In this document: positions 27,320 to 40,480 of the stretch, piece after piece
How positions within the stretch are numbered: position 1 is the first letter of the stretch
How the letters are laid out: each line of letters begins with the position of its first letter
Assembly: GCF_030463565.1 (NCBI RefSeq)
Contig: NC_134656.1
Coordinates: 7,054,501-7,118,500, forward strand
Source: Pelecanus crispus
Lineage: Eukaryota; Chordata; Aves; Pelecaniformes; Pelecanidae
Length of the DNA: 64,000 nt
Direction: 5' to 3'
Position numbers and translations under genes: made by a program
Notes under the pieces: model-generated
The model's input: only the letters and a program-made list of their open reading frames with translations
What the model was told of the DNA's origin: nothing
The model's database searches: none

Positions 27320-27790
27320 AAATAATAAAATCAGAAGAACAGGGCTGGAAGGGATCTCAAGCAATCTTCCAGCTATTCCATTTCTCATTACAGACTGATG
27401 TTTGTCTAATTTCTCAGCTGAAACTCACAATCTGTTACAAATATCCTCTTACTGCTAAAAATGTTTTTCTGATGTCTAGCTTTATATTCAAGAAATTGCT
27501 GCTTGTGGACAAATGGATACAGAGAACAAATTCTCTTCCTTCTTTCTGAAGGTGTCTAATGCCTTCCTGGCCTTGCCTGCAAGCAAAGCAACCCAAGTTC
27601 AAGCTTTCTTTGTAAACACTTTTTCCCAAATTTCTTGTGTTTTTTCCTTCCTCTCTAGGCACTCTTCATCTGGTCCATATCTTTCCCAAAGTGCAGTGCC
27701 TAAATCTGGATATAATCTTCCTACTGATGCTTTGCCAGTACCAAGAAGAGTGAAAGATTACTTCTGATGTCTTCTGCATGGTTTAGTCCG
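27320..27790 (-). mobile_element. Old antisense CR1/L3-like LINE relic
   Basis: The plus strand reads as the reverse complement of a CR1-type tail: GGGCTGGAAGGGATCTCAAG near the start, then TGTTTTTCTGATGTCTAGCT, CTCTAGGCACTCTTCATCTG, AAAGTGCAGTGCCTAAATCT and AGAAGAGTGAAAGATTACTT near the end. Divergence is far greater than in the copy at 11.6 kb, so it is an old insertion. Any short open frames across it are not genes. Confidence 0.7.
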
Positions 27791-30700
27791 TTGCTAACAT
27801 TTAACTTTTGCTTTTGGTAACAGCATAACATCAATTCATGTTCACCAGGTGCAGGTACAGCCACTGCATCCCTTTTTCAAAACGCAGACACAGACAGGTT
27901 TTCCTGCTGGGATGCCCTAAGAATAAGATTTGTACTTCAGAGAGCCTCGTCTCCAAAAATTGAGCTGAAAACCTGAATGGATGGTGAATATCTTTATTAG
28001 TAAACATAAAACTGTGCATCTGCACTTAGAAGATGGTTTCCAAGTGTTCTGTAGAGATGCAGTTAAGGGGGTTTGTTTGTTTTAAATACAGCACATAACT
28101 ATTAACATTTTGTTCCTCATTACTCAAGTTAAAGTGAGCAACAACCAGGTAAAACACATGGTCAGAGTACTACTAATTATCAGTCACTGCTCGTTGATTA
28201 AAGACTGGATTTGGGTCTCAAACTCGAAAAACCCCAGTAACACAAGGGGGATATGATTTTCTAGATTAATTTTCAATGTTACAAACAATATATTTGCTAT
28301 TACAAAACAGTGATTTCAGCAATTAAACTAATTTTAGACCACCATCTATGTGCAAATTTGCCTCTGAAAGCACACCTTAAATACTAGTCATCCTTCAATT
28401 TGGAGACTCAGAGAATTATTTCATCAGCAAATGGTTTTGTTAGGAGCACCACTGAGTAATTGCAGGGCCTTCGTGATGCTTGTGATACTTGTATCTTGTC
28501 ATGCAATTTACTATCACACCTAGGTGGTCTTTGAGATGGACATCTCAAAAGCAGAACTTGCGGCCTTTCTACCACTATGCTCAACATCGTCAATTCTTTC
28601 TCATTCACTCGAGATGTAAGATTAGGAAGACAGATGGTAAAGAGTGCAGAGTAATCAGAACAAATAAGCATGTTTGTCAGCTGCATGAGGAGTTACATAC
28701 TCCACTTACTGACTATTTTGAAACCCAAGACAAAGGGCGTCCTGTGTACTGCTGCATTGTCCATGCTGTGCATCTCCAAAGCCTAGAGTTAAGTTTAAAG
28801 AAGAAAAAATTGACTTGAGGTCACATAAGCAAACTTCAACAGCAAGTTTAAACACGGTTACTCCTTCAGTTCTCCAAAACAGGAATTTTCATCAATGCAG
28901 ATTCCTGAAGTTTAGAAAATGACACAGCCCTGCTTTGACACCCATCCTCCCACACTACCAGTCACAGTACAGCACACAAGGGACATTCCCATGTACTGTT
29001 GCCAAATCCACCCCTGCAAACACATCTACAAGCAAAAAAATCTTCAAAATAAACCAGTGTTTGACAGGTTGGTTCATTTGCTTAGGAAATGTCAATTTTC
29101 CTATTTGACATACAGTTGAGGAGTGAACCCACTCGCAAAGGGAAGGCAATTGCTCAACTGAGCACACACTGTGGCAATTTTTGCATAATTAGCAGAATAC
29201 ATTTAGTCTTAACCTTCTTCTGATGAATTCAGTCACACCTGTTTATGTGAAATCAATTAAGAGACCTTAATCTTCTTAGACAGTTTCCAGCACTCCATCC
29301 ACAGGTTCAGGCCTGTTTCTTGTATTGCAAACTTTAAATTACATTAAAAAAGAAACAATTACCCTATAAACATGAAAACCTAAATTATGCCTTAATAATT
29401 AAAGCCAGTTATACTTTTAGTCTGCAGCCTCTTGGTGGCCAGACATATAGCAAACAGTGCTGTCCACTTTGGCTCTGATGAGCAGAGAGCTGAACAGAAT
29501 AACCCCAAAGCAAGGTCAGCGTGAGCATGTCTACATGCCTGCCCCGCGCAGGTGTGTGCCGGAACACACATTCCTCTGCCTGGATCTGCTGAGGACTTGT
29601 GGAGTGAAGGGTAAAGTCTGGTAACAGGATCATCCAAGGAAAGGGAGCCCAGACTGCCTCCCCACAGCATCCAAAATCCCCCTTCTTACAGAAGAATTTC
29701 TGCGGAAGGACTTAATTTCACCTTACTTTAGTTCACAGGCATTGACAGCAGGTCAGATGAATCATACTTCAGAAGTGCCTGCATTTCTTCACTACGAATG
29801 GAGCCTCCACAAGAAGCTCGGGTTGGACATCTAGAGGTTGATGAGATAAATCCCACCATTAGTGGGGATGTGCAAACAGCACCGACATCTAGTGAAAGAA
29901 CGAGGTGTATGAATCCCTGCTCACCTGTGAAGTCAGAAGCTACCCGATTAGTTGAAGCTAAAAAAAGAATAGCGTTACTAGTCTCCATTGAGCATAGTTT
30001 GTGGTTTATAGCATGAAGAGTCCTGGCAGTGTTTTATGCCAAAGGAGAATTTAAATCTCACATCTGTGTTTGTTTCTTGGATCTACTATGCTGGCAAGCG
30101 AGTCATCCTAAGAAACCTTAAATTACTTTTCATCATACATCAAACATTATAAAAAGCCTTGAATTAGTGTCCAGGAATAGTTCAAACTGAAGTATGGTCT
30201 TGGGACACTCACAAAACTATCTAGTTAGACATACATGAAATGTGCTTGGAGTACCTTGAAGATTTTGGAGCCAAACCTCTGTTTAACCTATAGAGCTGCA
30301 CAAGACTGCATTGAGGTGAAACAAAAACCACAAAAATCAATGGCTTTAACTGAGGAAACCCTGCTATTTAGTACATGTCATGTGTGAAAACCTACCCACT
30401 CCACTAGGCCTCCTTGGAAGCTGAGATCCCGCTCAGTGTAAATAAGGAGTTTCTCTTGCAGTAGCATACATGCTGTTTTTCAAGCCATGTTCTTTACGCT
30501 GGTTTTAGAAGATGGGTGAAAGAAAGGGGGAAGAAGAAAAAAAAAAAGATAACTTCCCCACCCCCATGCCTCTAGAAAGGGAAAATATCAAGTAGCAGCT
30601 AAAATCTGTTTGAGATCAACTTTTGTTTTATAAACTTTGGGTTTCGTTCTAATTGTTAGGGAGACACATAATAACTGGCTTTAACATAATTTTCTTTGGA

Positions 30701-33700
30701 CTATCTCCCCAAAGCCACAATTAATGTAAATACCAGTGTCTTGTTAGTAATTTCCTTTCATTGGTAAACGCTGAAATGCAATGATCTGACCACAAATCAC
30801 AAAGCAAATAAGCTTGCACTGCTTTTCAAGCTACATTGTTATTATGCAGTTTGTACATGAGAAAGTTGATAAGGGAGATGTTTTGTGGACAGGAGAAATC
30901 TCTGACTACTTGGAAGAGTTTCATTACATGAGAAAGCAGTAACTTTCATACCCTTCCAAGCAACGGAGACAGCAGTTTCTAAGGGCACTTACACATAAAC
31001 CCGCTTGAAGGGGTAAAAGCGGAGTCAGGTCTCAGGAAGTCAAGAGAAACCTGGCGTAGATGAGGGATCAGAGACCAGACTACAGTCTCTCTTCTCCGTT
31101 CACAAACCTGAAGAGACTTACTCTCACTCACACGTTTTCTTCAGTTTCTTTTGAGGGGCCTCTAGAATGGACAATGTACACCCGCAGCAGGAGGTGACTA
31201 CCAGCCTCTCCGTGTCTCTTCTGTGTGCTACAAGACCGACGGTGGAGGAAGAAGCACCCCCGGCATGCACGAGTCCCAGTCTTTCTAGTTTTGCTATCAC
31301 TATGCATCTTGTGTTTTAGTATTCATGTGCTGGTATGCAAAAACACAGGTATTTAACACCCTATTTTCACTTTATAACTGAATATACGTTTCACAGCCAA
31401 AAATACACATCTCCAGTCAAACAAACAGAAGACTGAACATCCAAATAACTGAAGCAGATCTCAGTCTCCCATCAGCCAAGATCCCTCTTTGCCAAATCAC
31501 CTCTTCTCTGCCAAACACTCAGTCACAGACAGAGACACAGAGAAAGATGCTACTAAAATATGCAACAGTAGAAAATGCTTTCCAGGGAAAAAATGAAAAT
31601 CTTTGCCTGAAATATAATTGGCACACACAGAGCAAAACAAAATCTGACTCCATGACCAGCCTGCCATACTTGGTGTGGCAGGACCATTCACTGCAATACG
31701 CACCAGGGAGACGTTTCCATCACAGAGGCTTGCCGTCATACACTGCAGCCAGTATCACTCTGACCAAGTAGAAATCCTTGGGTTTAACTTAGCATTTTAT
31801 AAAGTGAACAGTTCCATCCCTGTTCTTCCATGCTGCTCTATCAATTATTCTCTCAAGAGTGGCTACAGAGCCATCACTTACTGGCAGGGCAGAGCTGTCA
31901 TTCTCCCAACAAGGCCTCAAGAGTCTGTTCCCAGGCAGTAAGAGCTGTCACTAATAGCTGTGAGGAAGAAGATGGAAAGATAATGAAATTAATCCCTTTG
32001 CCTTTCTAAGCAACCTAAGTAATATCCTTCCATATCTGAGCACCTTGCAGTTCAGAGTCCACCTCTCTTCAGGGTGAGCATGCAAAATAGGCACAATACC
32101 TTGTTTTCAGTGATAAGATGGTACATGTCAAGAGGAGAAGTAACTCGCTTGTAGACATGCAAGGCATTGGGACATGAGGAAATGAGGTGCACAGCTGTAT
32201 TACAGGCTACAGTTTTCTGCCAAGTTACTTTCTGGACTCTCTAGCATTGATCTCTGCATGGGTTAACTTACTCTGCTGGTGGAAGGGAAATTTGCTTCCC
32301 ATACCCCAAAGAGCAGAGCTAGGTTATTCTGCCAAATAAGCTAGTCACAACCAGCTCAGGTATCTCTGTGCTGCATTACAGCCTGCACTGTAGACATTCA
32401 TTGCATCTTCTCAGTTCAGAGACTAGCACCTAATCCCTTTGCCGTGTTTCCCTGTAGGAACTTCACAGTACTAGGGCTTTGCTCGTCTCTACAACTGACG
32501 GTTTTGCAAGGCCCAAACCACTTTGCAAGGATTGCAAAACATGTTTGAACTTGTACATTTTCCCAGTCACGAAGGGTGGCTCAGCCCCTCCCCCAGTCCC
32601 ACAGCATGTTGGCACAAGGGCTGGAAAATAAGCCAACCCCCCACCCCCACCATCCTAGACACCAATAGTGTCTCAAAAACTGATCGGATACGTGTGGATG
32701 CAGACACACAGAACATGAATTTATCATCCTTGTGTATTCTTACATTCCCTTTCCCCTGTCATTTTTTCCTCTAGGCTATTTGTATATTCTAACTCCAGCT
32801 CTAATTTCTACTCTCTTTGGGTTTTCATTATGCTCATGGTGTAAGAGCCACACATCTCTTTCTATCTTGTTCTTGCCATGTAGTTAGAAGTGCCTATAGA
32901 TGATTCACAGAGGCTTGTGACCTCGCTGCAGTACATTTCTCAACATTAAGCTCCTCCAGCTCCCTGTTGATCCAAATCACTCTGAATTTTATTACCCTCC
33001 TTTGTATTGCCTGACTCCCTGACCCTGTAGTTTATGGCTAGTCCAACCCTCGTGTTTCCATCAGAAGACACTTCTCAGCTAACATTAGATTCAAGCCTTT
33101 TAGAGCCGCTGATACAAGAAAAACCCTTAAGAAATCCTGAAGAGTGGAACTGGGGATACTAACAGCACAGGAGCAATAAGTTTGTTCCCTAGGAAGCATG
33201 ACCGAAATGATGGATCTTGCCAAAAGTGTCAGTTGCCCAATTTTTGTTCTTACCAAAGCTATAGGATTTCCTTCACATTTCCTTTTACGACTCAAACCTT
33301 ACTTAAGGAACGTGGTTCAAACAAACAAACATAAAAAAAAAAAAGTTACAACAACGTAGCATGATCTTGACATACAAGATGCCAGAACCATTATAAACCC
33401 CTTTATTCCAGAATGATGTCTTTTGTGCTTAGAGGCATGCTTGCTATTCATAGATCTACTGCTCAGCTGTTCCAGTTTTTAGTTCTGCATAAATGCCCAC
33501 TCATTATGTCCAGAGGGTTTTGCCTGTAGCTTTGTGTTTGTAGCCTTAAGGCAAATGTCTTGATGGCTTAGGGAACTCGTAGCGAATGACCAAATAACAT
33601 CGGATTTTCCACAGCAACGAAGCCATTATGGGACAGCATTTCTATGTAACAGCACCCTTCAGTGTGCAATCATTATAACTAAGGATTTAACCAGGCTCTG

Positions 33701-34039
33701 GGGACATAACAAAATCACTTTGAAGCCAAAAATCCACAGTGAAATCTTAAGCATTAGATTTCTGAAATGCTTCTCAGAACTGCTTGAGTCAGGCAGCTTT
33801 GTCAGTTACAGTAAAACCAAGCGAAGGGGAAGCAGTTTTATGCACATCTTAAGAATGAATCCAAGTATTCAGACCTGTGCATGCAGAGCTGAAGGTGCAG
33901 TGTGCATTCGTTGCACACACAGCTTTTTGCAGTCGCATATGGAGCCATCATAAGCACACACACAAGTCCTAGTTAATGTTATTTTTAAGCACAGAATTTT
34001 AGCTATTGCTAAAATTTCTAAATACGTTGCTCACAATTT
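27791..34039. other. Intergenic desert
   Basis: No gene, repeat family or RNA gene recognised. The segment 32780-33050 has a faint LINE-like texture but no firm match. Confidence 0.65.
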
Positions 34040-34270
34040 TGAGGAAAATCTGTAGTTAGGCTGTAAGGGATTACAAGGAGCCTTTATAATCCTCATAAAC
34101 CCAGGGAATCCAGAGCCTGAAACCTGGCCCATTTCAGCTGTAATATTCCCCACTGACTGGCTAAACGATTGACCTGGTGGGTTCCTGCCAAATTGGAGGT
34201 CTGTGCAGATCAGGTTTACAACAGAGAAAGAAGGGAAGTTTGTGATAAAAAGGACCAAGGATATAGCATA
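34040..34270. promoter_or_regulatory. Candidate conserved non-coding element
   Basis: Complex, repeat-free sequence with AGCCTTTATAATCCTCATAA, TTTCAGCTGTAATATTCC and AACGATTGACCTGG. Judged by texture only. Confidence 0.2.
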
Positions 34271-37200
34271 AGTACTGGGTGAAAAGCGTTGTGCAAGTAT
34301 GCTCGGTTGACCTTGGACTGCAGCCCGGCAGCCACCCACCCACCCAGCCGCTCTCTCACACACACCCCCAACAGGAGAGAAAAAATTAAAAAGCTCATGG
34401 GTCAAGACAAAAAACAGGGAGATCCCTTACCAATTACCGTCATGAGCAAAACAGACTTGATTTGGGGAAAACCAATTCAATGTACTACCAATTCAAGGAG
34501 ATTTGGATGGCGACAAAGAGAAAATTAAAACACCACCTCACTCCCTGCTGCTTTCCAGGCTCAACCTCACTCCTTCATTCCCAGCTCCTCTACCTCCCAC
34601 CCACTGCCCTGAGTGGCACGGAGGGCATGGGGAACAGGGGTTCCTCCCTGCAGCTCCGTCCCCCTCACACTTTTCCTCTGCTCCAGCCCAAGGTCTCCGT
34701 GGATCGCGGGGGGATCTCTGCTCCAGCACCTTGAGCACCTCCCCGGGGACGGGCAGGGCTGTTTCTCACACTTCTCCCCCTCACGCCTGGGCGACATTTT
34801 GCCCTTTTCACACCCGTTTTCACAGGGATGCCGCCAGCACTGCTGACAGGCTCCGCTGTGGCTGCCGCGGGGATGCTGAGGAGCCAGCACAGGGCAGCTC
34901 CTCACTGCCCAGAGAGGCCCCCGCAGCCCCACCACCGGCGCCTGCGCACAGACACCCCGGGCAGCAAGCGAAATACAGACTCGGAGAAGCCATAAAGCAA
35001 ACCTGGGCGTCTCCAATGAGAGACTCTCTCAAACTGGAAGGGAAATTACAGCTGAAACCTACCAAAACTGCCTCCCCACTCTTTGTGAGGCCAGGCTGCC
35101 CCTACACAGCTCTATATACTTGCAGACCTGGAACAGGAGAGTCCCCCCGCACCCGTCCCAGCTGCCCTTGGTGCTGAGAGCTGGAAGAGGAGCTCATGCA
35201 GAAAGAGCGGCTGTTTTGATGGGGAGCGTGTGGAAATAATCATATGCAGAGCAATCTGTGCAAGGCAGCCCGCACCCCGCGCCCGCAGACCTCACGTGGG
35301 GCCATCGTTAATGAGCTCCCTGTCGTGGCACATGAGAAACTCCGCCGGTGCTTCGAGGAGAGGAGGCAGGACACCTGCCTGCTGCACATATGGCTGCTTT
35401 CTCCCAACAAAGGCAGGGAATGAAATTCAGCCGAGGACAGAGCATGGAGTGGCGTGGTTCAGAGAGCACGGTGCCCCGGTTCCACCATTACTGGGAGAGC
35501 AAGAACAAGACACAAGCTTCCAGCTGATTCCTTCTACCCCTTAACACAAAGCACCCCAAGAAAGCCAGCATTTTATCCACATCTCCGAGAATGACAAACT
35601 GTGCTTTGGTAAATCTGCAGAGATGCTAAGGTTTGGATAAGGGCCGCATTGATGAGGCAGGAAGTTGAAGCATGGATCAGAAATGCATGACTGCATGGAA
35701 AAATCGGAGGTGTACTGAGACAAGCGACCCTCTTGTATAATAAGGTGATGCGATCCAGCACTGGAATGTGATGGAAAAGGGGCTCCTAGTCACATCCCTC
35801 CCCAGTTTGTAGCCCTTGCACACAAGAGCTATCGTATTTTGACATGACTCAGAACAGCTAACTACAGAGCGGGAATTAATCTGACTGCGCATCTCACCCC
35901 AGATACAGCATGATTTTTGCATCTCCAAGAAGGCTGGATTAATAGCAGCAGCCAGCAACATCACTGTCACAACAAGTTAGCGCTGCCAAGAGAAGTAACA
36001 GGAAGAATAACCTCTATACTACAGAGGCTTACAAAATGGCTCAACCCAGCGGCATCGCTGGGTGTTTTAGCCCGGCAGTGACTCACCATAAATGCTCACA
36101 TGCCTCTCATGCTCTGGGAAACGCTGTGGAAGTCTCGCCTCGGCAAGCCCTGCAACAGCCCCTCTGCGGCCAGGCTGCAGTCGGCACAGCCTGGGAGAGC
36201 AGTTGTGCGTTTTATCCTCAGCTTCTTCTGTCCCCAGGGATGCAGTTTCCTACCTGCCCTGGTAATTCTGGATTTTAACCAGAATGGAAGAAAGAGGCTG
36301 GGCCTTGGGGTTTTTTTTAGGTACACGTTTTTGAGAAGGGTGTACATTCTTTGACACCTTTCCCTTGTATTGTAAAGGTCAGCTACCACACGCTAGAGGG
36401 AATACGCTCCTTTCGTAGGGATTAAAAAAAAAAAAAAAAGAGAGAACTAAGTTTAGTTCTTTCCATTATTTGCCCAGTTCAGGCTTCATAAGTTTTCAGG
36501 TTTCTTCCTCAGACACAAGAACCTTCTTTCCTTCAAACAGCTCTTTTGGATAAACTGGGAACCACAGCTTTTGTTGTCTACGAAGTACTTGGGACACGGT
36601 CTCAAAGTTGTCTGCATACAACAGTCTTTCAAGCCTCAGAAATAAGTACAGGACACAAGAGTCAACTAAAGAGATTTTCAGCAGCCAGACATCAAATCAC
36701 CAGCTCCAGGAATCAGCTCTCACACCCACCAGCAGCAGCAGAGACTGGTTTGCTTGTCTTGTTATTGTAATGCAGCTCATTAAACTCCCAAGAGAGGATA
36801 TTCCACAACATCCCAGCTCCAGCGCATCATGTAATAACCATTTCCACCTTTCTGAGTGGAAGGTGTGTTGACACCCCTAAACATACACTGATCCAGGCCA
36901 TATTTAGGGTTCAGGGAACTGCATGTAGGAACCACAAGAAGAGTCGTCTTTCCTTGCGTCATCCTGGTATCAACAGTACAATCACACAGCCCATCCTGGA
37001 TCTGTGCAGGGACACAATTTACAAGGCAGGGGTATAAACCCCAGGGAAGAAGGGAGGAGAAGAATGGGAGCAAAGAAGCAGCAAAACATACAGAGTGTTG
37101 CAAGTTAAATGAGCCATATTAGCACAGACACGGAGCTATTCCTCCATACAATCCTCTCTTCCAACATGTTTGTCTCTTTTTTTTTTTTTTTTTTTTTTCC

Positions 37201-39109
37201 CCCCCTGTTTTTAAGTTTGCACCCTGGTACAAGGCAGGATTTCCCCCTCCCCAACTAGTAATTTTATGAGGCTTATCTCATAAGAGATGTGAAAGGGGAG
37301 GGAGGAAGAGAGGAGACATAATAAAAATATAAAAGAGTTAATTTTTTTTCACTAGACACAAGTCCAGTTCCTTGTCCAACCACTTTATATCGGGCATACT
37401 GACAGTACAGATTTCCTGTCCATGACACTTTTCATCCCAGGACCACAGTGCGGGCCCATTCACACCCCTCACAACTCTCCCATGGCAAGCAGCTATTTGC
37501 CTTTTTAGACATGTCTTCTTCCCCTGCAAAGTGCTCAGGTACTTCACCGCTATTTATTTCAGTGATAATTAGAGGCCCTAAGTATGTGCCTGATCTGCCC
37601 ATAGGTACTTCAGGTGTAGCTCACCGTAACAAGACGCAAACTGCCATCTGCATCCAGAGCAAGCAGCTGCCGCTGCCTTTCCCTCTGCACAAACAGATGA
37701 ATACATCCACGTACATGGGCATAGCCATGGACACCATTGCCAAGTCCCAGGGAAAAGCTGAAGACCACAACTTTGGGAGTCCTGCAGGGAGTGGTTGAGT
37801 GAGGGATTAGTAAGCCAAACCCTGCTAAAACAAAGCCTCTCAGGAAATCCAATACTGCCTCTCATTCAAGTCTTTTCATCACCTACAAGCACAGGGCTGT
37901 GCTAGAAGCAGTTGGGTTGGTTCAGTTAAACCAGCTATTAAAATCGTAGCCAGTTCCTTAAGCAAGAGCTGAAAATAACTTCCGACCAGCTCTGCTGCCC
38001 AGCCTGGCCACCCCATTCCCAGAGAGGGAGCTGGGCACCTGCCCTACCGCAGCCCAGGAGCCCCATGTGCCCCCAAGTGTCACCCTTCTTGGGGAGCAGA
38101 TGACTGAATTTCCAAAGCCCACATTCACATCCAGCCAGCAGGGGCATTTTTTGCCTTCTGCCCTCCCCAAGGTGACCAATTTCTCTGCTCTTGTTTTTGG
38201 ATGCAGCAGCTGTAGCTGATGAGGTCCATGGCCATAGCTACACTCTGGGATATTTATCAGACTTTCACAAGCACCAGCCACTATTTCCTAATGCATCGCA
38301 GCAGAGACAATGTCCAAGCTTTGCAGTTTCCTGGAATTTTTTCCCCTCACCTCCACATATTTTTCCACTAAAGAACTTGTGCAGGATTAGCCCCTATGGG
38401 AAGCAGTAAGCCCAGCGCAGGAGGCACGTACAGCTGAGCAACAAGTCACCAGCAGACTGATCCACGTGGCAGCCTTTGCGTGAAAGCCACTCACTCCCAG
38501 CAAGCCAGCACCGGCCAAGTCTGCGAGTAAGGTGCGTTTCTGGAGATCATCGGCCATTTACTGACCTCTGCATTAGCGTCCGAGTCACCCGCTGTAATTA
38601 AGCAAAGTAAGAACGCCTTGGTTTTGTGACTCGACAAGCTTTGGCAACCCCTTCCACGCCACACGCCTGCTGCGGAAGGAGAGTTTTCTCCTACGTGCAG
38701 CATCCAACAGGTTTGGAGAAACAGCTCCTTCAAAGGGGACGCGTTTCCCCATCACTGGTCCAATATTTGCTTTCTGTTTATGGTCCTACCTCTGGGTTGT
38801 TGTTTTCCCCAAGAACACTATGACAGATTTCCAAATGAGACAGTCACCCTTGAAATTGTTTCAAACCCAATTACCGACATGGTCATTTTGGAAACCACAG
38901 GTTTCTGATTTTTTTTTTCTTTTTTTTAAAGCTCTTTCACCTATTTTCTTCCCTTTTATGCAAAAAGGAAAAAAAAAAAAAGTTTCCTCAGTTTTAATCT
39001 TGTAAAACACATTACGCAAATTTATGGGTTTTATGTAAGATGATGGCCTGCGGCCATATCACCCCTGGCCCCAGCTGTGATCTGTCAGATCTTCCAGCCC
39101 AAACACGCT
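34271..39109. other. Intergenic desert with GC-rich patches
   Basis: A GC-rich patch at 34540-35180 gives a 224-codon open frame on the plus strand with low-complexity composition and no family match. A second milder patch is at 36040-36220. Homopolymers at 36424-36439 and 37177. No gene supported. Confidence 0.6.
37177..37198 (+). repeat. T22 homopolymer followed by C-run
   Basis: 22 T followed by about eight C. Simple repeat. Confidence 0.9.
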
Positions 39110-39360
39110 GGGGCCTGCTCGGCGCTGGCTGCGAGACCTCCGGAGCGAGCCAGGTGCTGCCGAGCGGTGATTCAGTAGGTGGACCCCGCCGCTGTGCGTC
39201 AGCACCCATGGGTGCCTGAGCGCGACCCACCCGTGGCGGCGCACGCAGGGGCGGCGGGAGAGCCCAGGTCCCCGCGCGCAGAGGCCTGGGAGCATCCCCG
39301 CATCCGCGGCTGCCCGCGCGTCGCAGCTCAGAGGGCAAAGCGCTTCCAAGGTGAAGACCT
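39110..39360. promoter_or_regulatory. Small orphan CpG island downstream of TFAP2C
   Basis: I count about 28 CpG dinucleotides in 240 bp (39121-39360), in otherwise CpG-poor DNA about 7.6 kb beyond the TFAP2C stop codon. No exon matching a known protein was seen. It could be an enhancer-associated or non-coding-RNA promoter CpG island. Confidence 0.6.
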
Positions 39361-40254
39361 GGAGGTTTTCAAGAAAGCGGCAAGGGAGAACGTTTGCCGT
39401 GTCCTGAACGACCCAGGCGAACAGTGCTGTTTGAAGCGATCCAAACAGCTGATCGTGCTTTTTTTTTTTTTTTCCCCCGTCATGTCTTGAGCTACATGAG
39501 AAAAAATGAATGGAAAGGAAATCCCATAATTGATTTAACATATTTCTCTCACCTTTTCAGCTAGCACCCAAAGACTCATTCTCATCTTTACTTTTCTGAT
39601 GCAATTTGCTACACCATGCCTTGCCAGCAAATATGAAGGAGAAAGAAAAAAAAAAAAAAGGATTTATTTTAGCTACACTTATGTTGCTTTTTAACACCGT
39701 AATCACACAAATCCCGAAACATAGCAGACAGGGATCATTTTTACTTTCAACGTTAACAAAGACCAGTGATCACTCGGAATCCTTCTCCCAGTCTAGCAGT
39801 TTTTCTGGAGTGAATCCCTGGCAACACTCTGCAGGGAAGTTAACAGGAGTGCCTCACAACAGCCTGACCAGGAGCTTATCAACTTCTATCTCCCAGCAGA
39901 CAAAGCCGCTAAATACAGGCGTTTATTTGCGAGGACAATACAGAGATTTCCTCCAATTGGAGCTAGAAAACAGTACTTGAGGCTCTGAAGGGGAGACCCT
40001 ACCGTTCACCTAGAAGCATGCATAGTTTTCCTCCTCCTTTAACGCCCTCGTACAAGCTCATACAGATGCAGATGTGCCCTGTCCGCAGCCGCTGTCACGC
40101 CGGCCGGAGCAGCCTTACCTTTGCTGAAGCCACGGTGCGGGCAGGTGCCCGGGAAGGAGCTCGGCCCCCCGGTGCTCAGAACGCAGCGTTCCAGGCTCAG
40201 GTCTGCTGCACCGCTGAAGTCAATCAGCCCCAAACCCAGCTGATCCCCACCACT

Positions 40255-40480
40255 TAATCAGATGACCTCATAGCCTAATTCCTGAATGTGCTGTAGCCTG
40301 GGCTTCTAGGAACTTGCGTGTGAGGTCTGGAAAACAGGAACCTCTGCAGTGAGGCAAAAATGATAGCTCTAAGTAATGCCTCCGTCCACATTACATCTTT
40401 GCCTGAGTCACATTAACTGGTTACAGCCTAGTTAAAAGCTATAAATTTTTAACTTAATATAATAAGACCTCAGCTGTGAA
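40255..40480. promoter_or_regulatory. Candidate element with AP-1 and grainyhead-like motifs
   Basis: TGAGTCA (AP-1) at 40404-40410 is followed 4 bp later by AACTGGTT at 40415-40422, close to the GRHL consensus AACCGGTT. CATAGCCTAATTCC and ATAAATTTTTAACTTAAT flank them. AP-1, GRHL and AP-2 sites co-occur in epithelial enhancers, so an ectodermal enhancer is plausible. Confidence 0.35.

Noticed and set aside
32780..33050. Further old LINE fragment
   Set aside because: Only a vague resemblance to a LINE 3' UTR; no diagnostic words.
34503..35177. 224-codon plus-strand open frame
   Set aside because: Pro/Ser-rich composition in a GC-rich patch, no domain, no promoter or splice context; overlapping frames are also open.
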